The notes beneath the pieces were generated by a model. That model did not search any database. It saw only the letters and a program-made list of their open reading frames with translations, and was not told the DNA's origin. A program made the position numbers and the translations under genes. From positions 2,483,501-2,547,500 of the forward strand of contig NZ_CP067341.1 of the NCBI RefSeq assembly GCF_016638705.1: a DNA stretch of 64,000 nt, in the 5' to 3' direction. The stretch comes from Lysinibacillus agricola (GTDB taxonomy: Bacteria > Bacillota > Bacilli > Bacillales_A > Planococcaceae). This document shows, piece by piece, positions 1 to 8,373 of this stretch (its first letter is position 1; every line of letters begins with the position of its first letter).

Positions 1-318
1 AATGGTATTACAACTTCACCAAATTTATGGGGTGAAGAGTCGGTCCCTCATTCTGGAAGTCACATTTTCTTTATATTGGATGGAGTAAAGGACTCTTCGG
101 AAGGGAAAGGCAGAGGATTCTTCAATGAAACGCTTAAATCGGAATTAAGACAAATCAGAAAAACGTTAGAAGCCTATACTGCTAGTACACCAATTGAAGG
201 TGCCAATAATGCAACAGCTTGTGGTGTGGGATATTCGAAAGATCATGATTGGAATCTAACGGTTAAAGTAACAACAAATAATTCTACTAGAGTCATTAAG
301 ATTGATAGATGGGATTAA
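1..318 (+). CDS. Hypothetical protein, 3' part only (5' end outside window)
   Basis: The frame is open from the first base of the window, so this is the C-terminal part (105 residues) of a longer protein; an internal TTG at 76 is unlikely to be the start. The visible part is hydrophilic, with an Arg/Lys-rich helix-like stretch (GFFNETLKSELRQIRKTLEA) followed by a beta-type tail. No family is recognised. A hairpin follows 55 bases after the stop. Confidence 0.6.
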   Translation, partial: NGITTSPNLWGEESVPHSGSHIFFILDGVKDSSEGKGRGFFNETLKSELRQIRKTLEAYTASTPIEGANNATACGVGYSKDHDWNLTVKVTTNNSTRVIKIDRWD

Positions 319-370
319 AAGGAGCGAAGTTCTTCCGCTCTAACAAAAATGTTAGAAGTACGTTAAAAAT

Positions 371-400
371 GGCTCCTGGTCAAAAATTTCGACCAGGAGT
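371..400 (+). repeat. Hairpin of a two-member covarying family (copy 1)
   Basis: A 9-bp perfect stem (373-381 with 391-399) closes a 9-base loop, AAAAATTTC. A second hairpin at 1848-1874 has the same loop and the same stem except for two base pairs that change on both sides. Both follow the stop codon of a small gene. A poly-T run is weak, so the role as a terminator is uncertain. Confidence 0.6.
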
Positions 401-489
401 TTACCTCTTCATACAAAAACTATCTTAATGGATTTTTATTTTGTTGTAGCATTAGCTAAATAAATAACTTCATGCATATCCTACTTATT

Positions 490-666
490 TTAGTGTTTAT
501 TTTGATGAATTTGCTTCTGTAAAACTCTAAGTCCTACAAAAAATATGATTGCTCCAAAAAGTTTATAAAGAATATTTCTTTCTAAAAAGGTATCACTTGT
601 GATGCTCATCAACAAACTGCCAAATAAAATAATTAAAACACCGAGAATGCCTATTAAATACCTCAT
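490..666 (-). CDS. Small two-helix membrane protein
   Basis: The start is taken at the ATG at 664-666 (MRYLIGILGV), because AGGAGG lies 7 bases upstream of it; the upstream ATG at 702 would place this RBS inside the gene. The 58-residue product has two hydrophobic segments (about residues 3-22 and 33-50) and a short basic tail. It resembles the many small membrane proteins of Bacillaceae but no function can be given. Confidence 0.65.
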   Translation of the reverse strand: MRYLIGILGVLIILFGSLLMSITSDTFLERNILYKLFGAIIFFVGLRVLQKQIHQNKH

Positions 667-756
667 GCATCTGCCTCCTAACTGAAAATAAAAGCTGAAC
701 ATGTAAATGAGTTGCTAGTCTATAGGGTAAGAAGGTTTGCTACATAAAGCTTCTTG

Positions 757-1170
757 TCATACTAATTGTGAAATCTCATGGTCATTGATTATATAAGGTA
801 CTACTTCCGGCTCAACCCAAATGCGTGAAATCGTTTCATACTCTCGAAGAAATGGGAGACACTCTTGAATTTCCATGCGATAAAACATTTGATAACCGAT
901 TAAAGGGTACTTACCACCAGCATTAAATAAAGGATTGTCTTCATGATTGACTTCAATTGCTCCGATATACTTGATATGTCCCTTTACATAACCTTCTTCA
1001 AATGCCTTTCTATGCAATGCCTCTTCATTAAAACCTCTGCCATTTACATGGACCAACAAAACATTTCCTTTATAGAAACAAACTCCATGTACACTTGTTA
1101 CTTCGCTGTAATCGTCAATTTTTTTCTTTGGTAGCCAAGTCAGTTTAACATGATGACCGCTCCAGTTCAC
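757..1170 (-). pseudogene. Nudix-fold protein with the Nudix box deleted
   Basis: The product (137 residues) keeps the Nudix fold pattern: an N-terminal strand with VHGVCFYKGNVLLVHVNGRGF, then EEALHRKAFEEGYVKGHIKYIGAIEV and a long C-terminal part. Nudix hydrolases need G-x5-E-x7-REUxEExGU to bind metal and cleave nucleoside diphosphate-X bonds. Here GRGF runs straight into NEEALHRKAFEE, so the glycine-rich half (G-x5-E) is missing while the second half remains. The reading frame is kept, which fits an in-frame deletion of roughly a dozen codons. The protein may fold but is unlikely to be catalytic. Confidence is good for the family and moderate for loss of function. Confidence 0.65.
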
Positions 1171-1400
1171 ATAAAATTGATTGTTCCTCTGCTTCTTTCT
1201 CCTTTGTTATTAATTAAGAAAATCATTGTATTTCCATTTTAGTTAATTGCAAGATGCAAGTATAGATGAAATTTCGCTAAACGTTTTGAAACAAAATATT
1301 ATTCGACGTATTTTTATCAATCAGAGGGTGTATGGCTATTGATTATTCTATAAGGTTTGGAAAAGGCTTATTATATGCTTTTAAAAGAAAATTACAAAAA
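1171..1400. other. Intergenic stretch without a recognised gene
   Basis: AT-rich sequence upstream of the minus-strand Nudix-like gene; its RBS-like GAGAAAG lies at 1193-1203 on the minus strand. No coding signal was seen on either strand up to the hairpin at 1401. Confidence 0.4.
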
Positions 1401-1437
1401 GAGTCACATCTAACTAGGTGTGGCCTTTTCTTATGCA
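1401..1437 (+). terminator. Family-A hairpin with conserved T-tract tail (copy 1)
   Basis: A CACA/TGTG-type stem around CTAACTAG is followed by CCTTTTCTTATGC. It shares loop sequence and the downstream TTATGC with hairpins at 23902, 24351, 30266 and 30579. This copy lies 94 bases before the next gene. Confidence 0.6.
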
Positions 1438-1530
1438 TCTAATAGCTATGACTAGATGCAATGGAGACCGTCTTAAGTCTAATGCCAGGCTATGTTTGAC
1501 ATCAACTTTATGTAACTGAGAGGTGGTACT

Positions 1531-1839
1531 ATGCAATTAACAGATGGTACAAGGATATTTGATTCTGAAGTGATTGATGAAGCCGCAAAAAAATTACAAC
1601 GGGATGAGCAGGAGCGGGAGATGCTAAATGCTTTTGCTCGCTATGCCTATCTTCGCTACAAGCAAATTAGAAATTGTGTAAACCCTCGTAAATGTAAATA
1701 CATGAGGGTCGATCAAGTGCTGGAACAATTAAAATCTCCAGGAAAATTACAAAAAGTTAGCAATTTATTCAATATTACAGAAGAAGAAGTGCATTACATT
1801 GTAGATTTTGTGAAAAAGTATTTGAAGTATATAAAATAA
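1531..1839 (+). CDS. Hypothetical 102-aa protein
   Basis: Start ATG with GAGAGGTGG RBS 5 bases upstream. The product is charged and predicted mostly helical. It has a central basic Cys-containing segment (RNCVNPRKCKYMR) and a C-terminal part ITEEEVHYIVDFVKKYLKYIK that reads like a small helix-turn-helix or helical-bundle tail. It sits just ahead of phage-type replication gene material and may be part of the same remnant. No family recognised. Confidence 0.55.
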   Translation: MQLTDGTRIFDSEVIDEAAKKLQRDEQEREMLNAFARYAYLRYKQIRNCVNPRKCKYMRVDQVLEQLKSPGKLQKVSNLFNITEEEVHYIVDFVKKYLKYIK

Positions 1840-1845
1840 ACAAAA

Positions 1846-1876
1846 AGCTCCCGGTTAAAAATTTCAACCGGGAGAG
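1846..1876 (+). repeat. Covarying hairpin family (copy 2)
   Basis: Stem 1848-1856 with 1866-1874 around loop AAAAATTTC, 9 bases after the stop of the 102-aa gene. Relative to copy 1 (373-399), stem positions 5 and 9 differ and the partner bases differ to match. Confidence 0.6.
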
Positions 1877-2012
1877 TACCATTTAAAATTTTATCCAACA
1901 GTTTTGCCACTCTACCAGCAGTAACTTCGTATTTTCCGTATGCAAGGTTATCATTTCTCATCCATCCACACTATATAGTATTATAAACTTTAGAATTAAG
2001 GAGTGTGAGAAT

Positions 2013-2432
2013 ATGAGATTCATTAAATTCCTACTAATCTTTGTAATTATCCTCGGTGCTATTGGTTATGGGGTTTATCATTATGGTACGAAGTTTGCAT
2101 CCGATAAGATCGTTGAGACGTTATCAACAGAATTAGAGGACAGTGGACAAATAGACGAGATAAAGAATACGATTGAAAGTGACCCTGAACTAAAAACATT
2201 TGTGGAAGAGGCTAAAACAGCAGACAGCAGCAAATTGCCGTTTACAACAAAAGAGGAAGCTACAAAAGTATTAATTCAAAAAGTTGGTATCTCGGAGCTT
2301 AATAATATAAGAGTAAAAGTACAAAACGGTTCAATGACGAAGGAACAGGTCATTCAAGAAATGGAAGGTAAATTAACAGACGATGAAATTATGGCACTAA
2401 AAGTAATCGTTTATAAAGAGTTATATAAATAA
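2013..2432 (+). CDS. Membrane-anchored helical protein
   Basis: Start ATG with AAGGAGTG 7 bases upstream. The first 22 residues (MRFIKFLLIFVIILGAIGYG) form a signal anchor. The remaining 115 residues are charged, predicted helical, and probably outside the cell. Similar small anchored proteins occur in Lysinibacillus and relatives, sometimes misnamed as a tRNA-synthetase subunit; no function is established. It stands alone and ends before a strong terminator. Confidence 0.6.
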   Translation: MRFIKFLLIFVIILGAIGYGVYHYGTKFASDKIVETLSTELEDSGQIDEIKNTIESDPELKTFVEEAKTADSSKLPFTTKEEATKVLIQKVGISELNNIRVKVQNGSMTKEQVIQEMEGKLTDDEIMALKVIVYKELYK

Positions 2433-2503
2433 AACGTTGAGATCGTAATAAAGGAACAACTATTAGTTATAAAATGCTGTAAGACAAAGTAAATCACTAG
2501 TTT

Positions 2504-2537
2504 AGGACATGCCATTATAGCATGTCCTAATTTTTTT
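2504..2537 (+). terminator. Intrinsic terminator
   Basis: A 9-bp perfect stem (2504-2512 with 2520-2528) is followed by a run of seven T. Confidence 0.8.
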
Positions 2538-2673
2538 GCTTTTCAAACAAAATATGAAAACTTTGTCCCTTATTGTTGTCAAGACCTGTATATAAGTTAA
2601 TGAATGAAGAATTGCTATGGGATGTGATTGCAATTGTCCATTTAATTCAAAGAACTTAAAAAAGGAGGGCATT

Positions 2674-3555
2674 ATGGCAATATTTAGAGTTCAAAAAAAG
2701 GCGAGTTATGTTGTGTTAGACAAAGGATTTTTGAATGACATTAGTTTAAGCTGGAGAGCAAAAGGTTTGCTTGCTTACATGTTGTCACTGCCAGATGATT
2801 GGTCATTTTGTATTTCTGATTTAGCCACTCGTAGCAAATGTGGTCGTGATACAACTGCCAGCATTATTAAGGAACTAACGAAAGCAGGCTTTATTCACAA
2901 GGAGCAGGGCAGAACAAACCTTGGAAAGTTTGGCAAAATGGAACTCTTAGTGTTCGAAACACCACAAGCTGCACCGTTTACTGAAAATCCGATAACGGTT
3001 AATCCATCAACGGAGAAACCGCTAACGGAAAACCCGTCACTACTAATTAATAAGTTACTAAATAATAATTTACTAAATAAAAATAATAATGATGATGAGA
3101 GCAATTCCTCAGTAGAGAATTTTCCAAAAACACAAACGGCATTCCAGTTTTACGAGCAAAATGGCTTTGGCTCTCTATCTTCTCATGTAGCATACAAAAT
3201 CGGAAATTGGATTGATGATCTTTCAGAAGAGCTCGTTATTCATGCTATGAAACTAGCAGTAGAAAACAATGTACTTCGTTGGAATTACGTTGAAAAGATT
3301 TTACACGATTGGATCCACAAGAAGTTTCAAACAATTGAGGAGGTAGAAGCGGACCGACTTCGCTTTAAAGCTCAAAAACAACAACTACATTCTAATCTGT
3401 CCAGTCAAAAACCGCGTCAAGAAGTTGTCCCAGAATGGTTCCATCACCGCCAAAAAGACAACATTGATACAGAGGCTGGACAAGCTATTGATTTTGCAGC
3501 TGAACGTCAAAAAATCTTGGAAACATTCAGGGGAATGACAGGGAGTATGAGATGA
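2674..3555 (+). CDS. Phage-type replication protein with DnaD-like domain
   Basis: The start is set at ATG 2674 (MAIFRVQKKASYVV) because AAAGGAGGG precedes it by 5 bases; the earlier ATG at 2617 has no RBS. Residues 1-95 form a winged-helix domain (SLSWRAKGLLAYMLSLPDDW, DTTASIIKELTKAGFIHKEQ) like phage replisome organisers. Residues 145-215 match the DnaD/DnaB_2 helical domain (TAFQFYEQNGFGSLSSHVAY, then WNYVEKILHDWIHK). Between them is a low-complexity Asn-rich linker. DnaD-domain proteins load the helicase at phage or plasmid origins. No helicase loader or helicase follows, so this is an isolated prophage or plasmid gene. The family call is firm; whether it is active is unknown. Confidence 0.8.
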   Translation: MAIFRVQKKASYVVLDKGFLNDISLSWRAKGLLAYMLSLPDDWSFCISDLATRSKCGRDTTASIIKELTKAGFIHKEQGRTNLGKFGKMELLVFETPQAAPFTENPITVNPSTEKPLTENPSLLINKLLNNNLLNKNNNDDESNSSVENFPKTQTAFQFYEQNGFGSLSSHVAYKIGNWIDDLSEELVIHAMKLAVENNVLRWNYVEKILHDWIHKKFQTIEEVEADRLRFKAQKQQLHSNLSSQKPRQEVVPEWFHHRQKDNIDTEAGQAIDFAAERQKILETFRGMTGSMR

Positions 3556-3703
3556 ATTATATTAACCTCAGTTCAGACATAGTTTTTCAAGATGACAATT
3601 TTGTCAGCTAACTGTCATGTTCCGAAATTTAAAGTAGTGGAGAATTTATCTATACTTTTTTTGTAGCGATACGATTTCGTTAGAAAATGAGGAGGTAATA
3701 GAA

Positions 3704-4036
3704 ATGAAAAAAATGAAATTCATAACGATAACTTTGTTATTCACTATTTTGTTAGTTGGTTGTGGTGAAAAGGGTGCATTGATTGAAAAAGATTTCTATG
3801 TTCAAATTAACGAGGAAGCACAAACTCCAGAAGGCAATAGTAATTACGTATATGTAGTAGATGGGTATGATAAAGATGGAAACGAAAAGGTTATCACTTT
3901 TTTTGTAGAAAAACCATTTGAAAAAGGGACAATCATCCGTGTTCCAAGAAGTTTAGAAGGATACACTGGTGATCCCGAAGTAATGAATGTGGATGAGTTA
4001 CCAAACAATATTAAAGAGAAGTTTAATCAGAGCTAG
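3704..4036 (+). CDS. YxeA-family (DUF1093) lipoprotein
   Basis: Start ATG with GAGGAGGT 7 bases upstream. A type II signal peptide ends in the lipobox LLVGC, placing the lipidated Cys at residue 20. The mature part has the YxeA pattern: FYVQIN near residue 33, then VVDGYDKDGNEKVITFFVEK and a C-terminal V-DELPNNIKEKF. YxeA proteins are small secreted or lipid-anchored proteins of Firmicutes with an OB-like fold and no established biochemical role. Length (110) is normal for the family. Confidence 0.75.
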   Translation: MKKMKFITITLLFTILLVGCGEKGALIEKDFYVQINEEAQTPEGNSNYVYVVDGYDKDGNEKVITFFVEKPFEKGTIIRVPRSLEGYTGDPEVMNVDELPNNIKEKFNQS

Positions 4037-4172
4037 ATTTTCAAGCGTAATAGGGATCTAACTCATATCGTTTTGAGCAGATCTCTCTGTCACATCTAAT
4101 AAGGCATGGCTCTTTTTGCAGAAAACCTCAAGTATAGTAGGCATGTACTACAATACTTGAGGTTTAAAGTAG

Positions 4173-4615
4173 TTATAATATCACTTTTTGGAAATCCATG
4201 TTTGAAATAAATCTTTGATGATTGATGGCTAAGCTACTTGACGTATAGTTAGATTCCAACATAAATAAATGAAGGTTAAAGTCTGCTTCTTGCAAAAAAT
4301 GTTCTAGGAAATACATTTGAATCGTATCAGGTCTAAATAGCACAAAAACATCTGGCTGTTGATCATTATGTTCATTATCTTGAACTGGCTTAATAGTTGA
4401 TAATAAATGTGTCAATAAAATATTAGCATTGCCAGGTGCATTTAAAATCGTGCAATTTACGAAATGCTCGGAATAAAAATAGCAAGCTCATCATTTTTTT
4501 TAGGTAGATAGAAATAGCCAGTTTCAGGATGCTTTTGATGAAGTGAATGAATATAGGCTCTTAGTGCGGAGTCATAGCCAGTTGTTTCGTCATAGAGTAT
4601 AAGATAATTTGACAC
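4173..4615 (-). pseudogene. Frameshifted hypothetical gene
   Basis: Reading on the minus strand, a GTG start at 4613-4615 with GGAAAGGAT upstream opens a frame (SNYLILYDETTGYDSALRAY) that stops near 4457. A second frame continues without a gap (EHFVNCTILNAPGNANILLT) to the stop at 4173. Together they make a plausible protein of about 148 residues. A single-base indel between about 4460 and 4500 would join them; an A8 run lies close by. Function unknown. Confidence 0.6.
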
Positions 4616-4861
4616 TATAGTATCCTTTCCATTTGAATCGAATTTATATTTATAGTATAAGAAAATCTAAGAGAATATTTTTTATTTGGTGAATATCCCA
4701 AATTAAAGACAGAAAATACTACATAAACGCATTGTTGTCAATAATTCTCTTAGCAAGAAAATGTTTCATGAACAGAATGAAATTATAAATCAAAGGGTAG
4801 GGATAGAAGGAGTTAACCTACAATGATGTTTACTAAATAAAGGAAATGGAGAGATTGCTTT

Positions 4862-5581
4862 ATGTTGAAATTTATTGGCTCAGGAAGTGCATTTAATACA
4901 AAATTAGGTAATAATTCAGCATATTATAAAGTAGGTAATCAGATGTTACTTATTGATTGTGGTAGCAATATTTTTCACCGTATTAAAGAAAATAATATAT
5001 TAGAAGGTATTGAGCACATCCATGTATTGGTAACTCATACTCATGCGGACCATGTAGGAAGCCTAGCTGATTTTATTTTTTATAGCTATTATTGTCATGG
5101 AGAATTCGCAAAACCTACTGTTTCTGTTTATTCCGTTCATGATGTGAAAATAGAGGAACTGTTGGCTATCAATGGTGTTATCCCAGAACTTCATTGCATA
5201 ACAAAAAAATTTCAATCAGATACACAGTACAATCTAAATTTCTGTAAAGTACTATTTGAAAAATCTAGTCATGTTGAGGAGATCCCTTCTTATTCAATTG
5301 AATTATATATTGATGACAAACTTATTTATTATACAGGAGATACAAATAGCCTAAAATTATCTTTACTAAATCCAAATGAATCGAGTCAGGTCTATGATTA
5401 TGTTTATGTCGATACTTGTAAAGCGGATTATGAAGGCAATGTGCATTTGTCATTACGAAAACTTAGTGAGTTAGTCAGTCGAGATTTACGTTCAAAGTTT
5501 TGGTGTATGCATTTAGATGAAGGTTTTGACCGTCAAGAAGCTGAAACATTAGGATTTAAAGTTGTGACGAACGAATTTTAA
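4862..5581 (+). CDS. MBL-fold metallo-hydrolase
   Basis: The product (239 residues) starts with the MBL strand pattern LKFIGSGSAFNTKLGNNSAY and carries the metal site H59-T-H61-A-D63-H64. Further ligands are expected at H126 or nearby, D169 (YTGDTNS) and H208 (MHLDEG). The compact form with an early GSGSAF resembles RNase Z and cyclic-phosphodiesterase-like members more than beta-lactamases. It could act on an RNA, cyclic nucleotide or phosphonate-type substrate; the sequence does not decide. It is a single-gene unit with GGAGAG upstream of the ATG. Confidence 0.8.
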   Translation: MLKFIGSGSAFNTKLGNNSAYYKVGNQMLLIDCGSNIFHRIKENNILEGIEHIHVLVTHTHADHVGSLADFIFYSYYCHGEFAKPTVSVYSVHDVKIEELLAINGVIPELHCITKKFQSDTQYNLNFCKVLFEKSSHVEEIPSYSIELYIDDKLIYYTGDTNSLKLSLLNPNESSQVYDYVYVDTCKADYEGNVHLSLRKLSELVSRDLRSKFWCMHLDEGFDRQEAETLGFKVVTNEF

Positions 5582-5741
5582 ATATAGCTACTGGAAATCC
5601 CAATGTAAATCTACTTAATGAATTTAAGCGACCTCGCCCAACGAAAATCAGCGTCATCTAATTAACGGAAGTGGGTAAAAATGGTGAATTGACGTACGTA
5701 ATGATAAAATTAAATTAGTATCCGAAGGGGGGAGAGGAAGA

Positions 5742-5987
5742 ATGGGGTTCTTTATTGTAATGATGGGATTAATCATTTTTATGGTGGTAATCAATTCCGT
5801 GAAAAAGGAATCGCATAATAATGATGATTCAGCAAGAAATCGTTCTAATCATGCGAGTACTCATACTACTGATTATAGTTCAACAGGTACATTTGCTTCC
5901 GTACAAGATTCACACAATTGTTCAGATGGTGCTTCTAGTTATAATGATACGTCTAGTTGCAGTGATAGTGGTTCGTCGTCCGATTAA
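5742..5987 (+). CDS. Small membrane protein with Ser/His/Asp-rich tail
   Basis: Start ATG with a very strong GGGGGGAGAGG upstream. Residues 3-19 form a single membrane helix, followed by a basic patch and a 55-residue low-complexity tail rich in Ser, His, Asn, Asp and two Cys. The composition suggests a disordered outer segment. No function known. The frame beyond the stop stays nearly open (see next entry). Confidence 0.6.
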   Translation: MGFFIVMMGLIIFMVVINSVKKESHNNDDSARNRSNHASTHTTDYSSTGTFASVQDSHNCSDGASSYNDTSSCSDSGSSSD

Positions 5988-5996
5988 GCTGTTTAA

Positions 5997-6185
5997 TGTT
6001 ATTCACTCCCTTTACATTACCATTTTAGGGAATTTGCATGCAAAAGTACATATAAAAAGAATATTTGTACTAACGATGGGGGAACAGTTTATATTGATTT
6101 CAGCATAATTCCATTTTCTTTGGGGGACGGGGAATACACTGAGGTAAATAAAGCTATTCAAGAAAGTAAAGAATTTTTCAAGTAG
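5997..6185 (+). pseudogene. Possible decayed coding stretch
   Basis: In the same frame as the preceding gene an open stretch of 62 codons runs to TAG at 6183-6185 and reads like protein (NDGGTVYIDFSIIPFSLGDG, then EYTEVNKAIQESKEFF). There is no start codon with an RBS. It may be the tail of a broken gene. Low confidence. Confidence 0.3.
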
Positions 6186-6637
6186 AAGGTATGGTAAAAA
6201 TAATAAATTCAATGGAGATAAGAATTTTATATACAAAGCTTATATGGCCAGGTTTCAATTCATTTTGAATGTGGTCTTTTTCTTATTCAAGCAAATACTC
6301 TTATCAAAGCAGGAACATTCTTTCTATGTATTATGTCTCTTTCAAGTTCTCAGATTTGTGTTACTAATTTTTTGATTTTAGATTCAGCTGAGGCAGCAAT
6401 TACAAATGCATTCATTGGAATTTATCCTAGTATTTATGAAAAAATGATAACATAAAAAGCTGCAGCGTATGACAACGCTACAGCTCAGAATTGGTCTTGC
6501 CCTTTTAATGGTTTAGCCATTAAAAGCATTATAACACATAGTAGGGAAAATCAAAGTTATTATTGAGGATTTACTTTAGTGAAATGAATATTACCGTTGG
6601 ATAGTTGACACAATCGGAAAACAAGATAGTTGTATGA
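6186..6637. other. Non-coding stretch with two hairpins
   Basis: Apart from the terminator at 6246-6282 it holds a near-perfect hairpin at about 6460-6484 (AGCTGCAGCG with CGCTACAGCT). No gene is supported. Confidence 0.4.
6246..6282 (+). terminator. Family-B terminator (copy 1)
   Basis: GGCCAGG-type stem around TTCAATTCATTTTGAA, then TCTTTTTC. It belongs to the group at 10620, 19257, 20769 and 30728, whose centre is TCAATTAATTTTGA. Confidence 0.55.
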
Positions 6638-6793
6638 GATGAAGACAACACAAAATGGTGGCACAAGCTCTTTATAGAATGGTTTACCCCATATAACACA
6701 CCCGAATTTAATTTGTTCACTGCATTCTTTGCCATTACGTTACTTCCATACGCGCTAATAGGTGCTATAAAAGATATTTTCTCTAGAAAATAA
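6638..6793 (+). pseudogene. Fragment of a membrane protein
   Basis: A frame of 51 codons after an in-frame TGA, without any start codon, reads DNTKWWHKLFIEWFTPYNTP and then a hydrophobic helix LFTAFFAITLLPYALIGAIK. The amphipathic-then-membrane pattern looks coding. It is probably the end of a disrupted gene. Family unknown. Confidence 0.35.
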
Positions 6794-6871
6794 AATTCAT
6801 CATACAATAAGAAAAAGGAATAAAGCTAAAATCCCTCAAATAGTAAATATTGAGGATTTTTCTTTGAATAG

Positions 6872-8032
6872 CTATTCTTTAATTGTTTCAGCAAATGATT
6901 TTCGACCAGGATTAATTTTATTTACGGTAACATCTAATTTACTAATTGAATCTGCTGTCAATGGAACCTTACCATCTTTCTCTATTTTTTTCCATACCTT
7001 TACGTTTTTTCGATATAGCTGCTCTGATAAGCGGTAAATATCAACATCTAACTTTAAGCCCTCTTCATATGTTGATTTTATATCTTTTTTAACTGACTTA
7101 ATAATACCTTTTCTTATTTCGTCAGAGGATACTTTTCCTTTGAAACCATTGATTATCGCATTAAATTTTACATCAATTTCAAATTTTACTTCATTGTTTT
7201 TAACAATGGGTTTAACGTCTAAACTTAATTTTTCTAAATCTACTGTTAAGTAATCTCTTTCTTTACTACTGTCTAATTTAAAGGTTACTTCTCCACGAGT
7301 TTTTTTGGGAGTCATCCATTGGATACCTCTTGCCGCCTCATTATTTATAAAGCCTTTAAATCCATCCTTTGAAAGTACTCCGACACCTGTTAAGGCAGTT
7401 TCCACTGTTGGCTCGTTGGTTGTCTCCCAGTTTTTGTTGATTGTAACGAATGGAATATTAACTTCATGACTCGGCTCATTTAAGTCGATAACTAGTTTTC
7501 GTAAATCAACGGGCTCTACATATGTTTCTAAATCTTTTGTATGCAATGGATTGCTAAGTTTTGAAGCTGTTAACGATTTATTTAATATCGGTGTGACTAA
7601 AAGAATATCTTTAATAGGTTCCTGTGTAGAATAAGTCAATATTTGATATCTTGTTTCCCGATGGCGTAAAAAACTGTCAATAATGGGGATTGCATTCTCA
7701 TGTTTCAAGGCATCCTCTGAGAAAAGAAGAAAAGTCATATGTCCCCAGAAAACTTTTTGGTCAATGGAGCGGTATAATTTAAAAAATGCCTCTTCCATCG
7801 TTTTTCCTTTAGCAAATCCAACCTCTGCCTGTGTCGCTTGAGGATTAGGCGTTTCAGATTTAGCAACACTAGCAAAGTTGATGATTTGCATATATATTTC
7901 ATATTGACCATCTTTATAATCGATACCAATCCCGTCAATATAGTACATTCTTTGTGGTTCAGAGACATCCCAACATCCAGAAAGCAATAGTACAGCTGTT
8001 AAACTAACTATTAACGTAATTTTTTTCTTCAT
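6872..8032 (-). CDS. Ger(x)C family spore germination lipoprotein
   Basis: The 386-residue product begins with a lipoprotein signal peptide ending LLSGC (Cys20), followed by WDVSEPQ, the usual start of mature GerAC-type C subunits. It keeps the three-domain GerC layout, including ETRYQILTYST and the C-terminal VNKINPGRK-type end. GerC subunits sit on the outer face of the spore inner membrane and work with a GerA-type and a GerB-type membrane subunit to sense germinants. No A or B subunit gene is next to it here, so it is either an orphan or works with subunits coded elsewhere. AGGGATC precedes the ATG. Confidence 0.85.
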   Translation of the reverse strand: MKKKITLIVSLTAVLLLSGCWDVSEPQRMYYIDGIGIDYKDGQYEIYMQIINFASVAKSETPNPQATQAEVGFAKGKTMEEAFFKLYRSIDQKVFWGHMTFLLFSEDALKHENAIPIIDSFLRHRETRYQILTYSTQEPIKDILLVTPILNKSLTASKLSNPLHTKDLETYVEPVDLRKLVIDLNEPSHEVNIPFVTINKNWETTNEPTVETALTGVGVLSKDGFKGFINNEAARGIQWMTPKKTRGEVTFKLDSSKERDYLTVDLEKLSLDVKPIVKNNEVKFEIDVKFNAIINGFKGKVSSDEIRKGIIKSVKKDIKSTYEEGLKLDVDIYRLSEQLYRKNVKVWKKIEKDGKVPLTADSISKLDVTVNKINPGRKSFAETIKE

Positions 8033-8161
8033 TTTTTGATCCCTACTTTTGAAATTCTTGTGTAATTTTGAGGAGTAAAGTGGTTTAGTTTTAGCTTGGA
8101 CAAAAAACGAGGGGATTATAAGTAGAGAAAAACTTAGGATAGCTACATCTAACCATTTTGA

Positions 8162-8342
8162 TCCCGCATTAACGGGCAGTAATTTATATGTACCGAAAGT
8201 GAAGCGTCTAGTGGAAGACTCCCACCTCGAAATGAAGCGAATGCAAAGAAGTTAGGTGGGAGATTAACTGCCTGTAAAAGCCCGATTGGTGAGGGCTAAT
8301 CAGTGGGGGATGAAGAAAACCACCACTGATTATAGTTTCACT
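8162..8342. repeat. Multi-stem structured element, partial copy at 62348
   Basis: Perfect or near-perfect stems: CTCCCACCT 8219-8227 with AGGTGGGAG 8254-8262; GGCAGT 8175-8180 with ACTGCC 8267-8272; AGCCC with GGGCT 8279-8297; a 10-bp TAATCAGTGG/CCACTGATTA at 8298-8332; and AAGTGAA 8198-8204 with TTCACTT 8336-8342. The last two features recur at 62348-62399. It could be a small structured RNA, or an IS-derived or bcr-like repeat. Confidence 0.55.
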
Positions 8343-8373
8343 TAATAATGAGTACCTGGCATATTTTCGTGTT

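Noticed and set aside
943..1134. Open frame on the plus strand inside the Nudix-like gene
   Set aside because: It is the antisense shadow of the minus-strand gene and has no RBS.
6571..6807. Minus-strand ORF of 78 codons
   Set aside because: The plus strand reads a better membrane-protein fragment in the same place; the minus ORF has no RBS.
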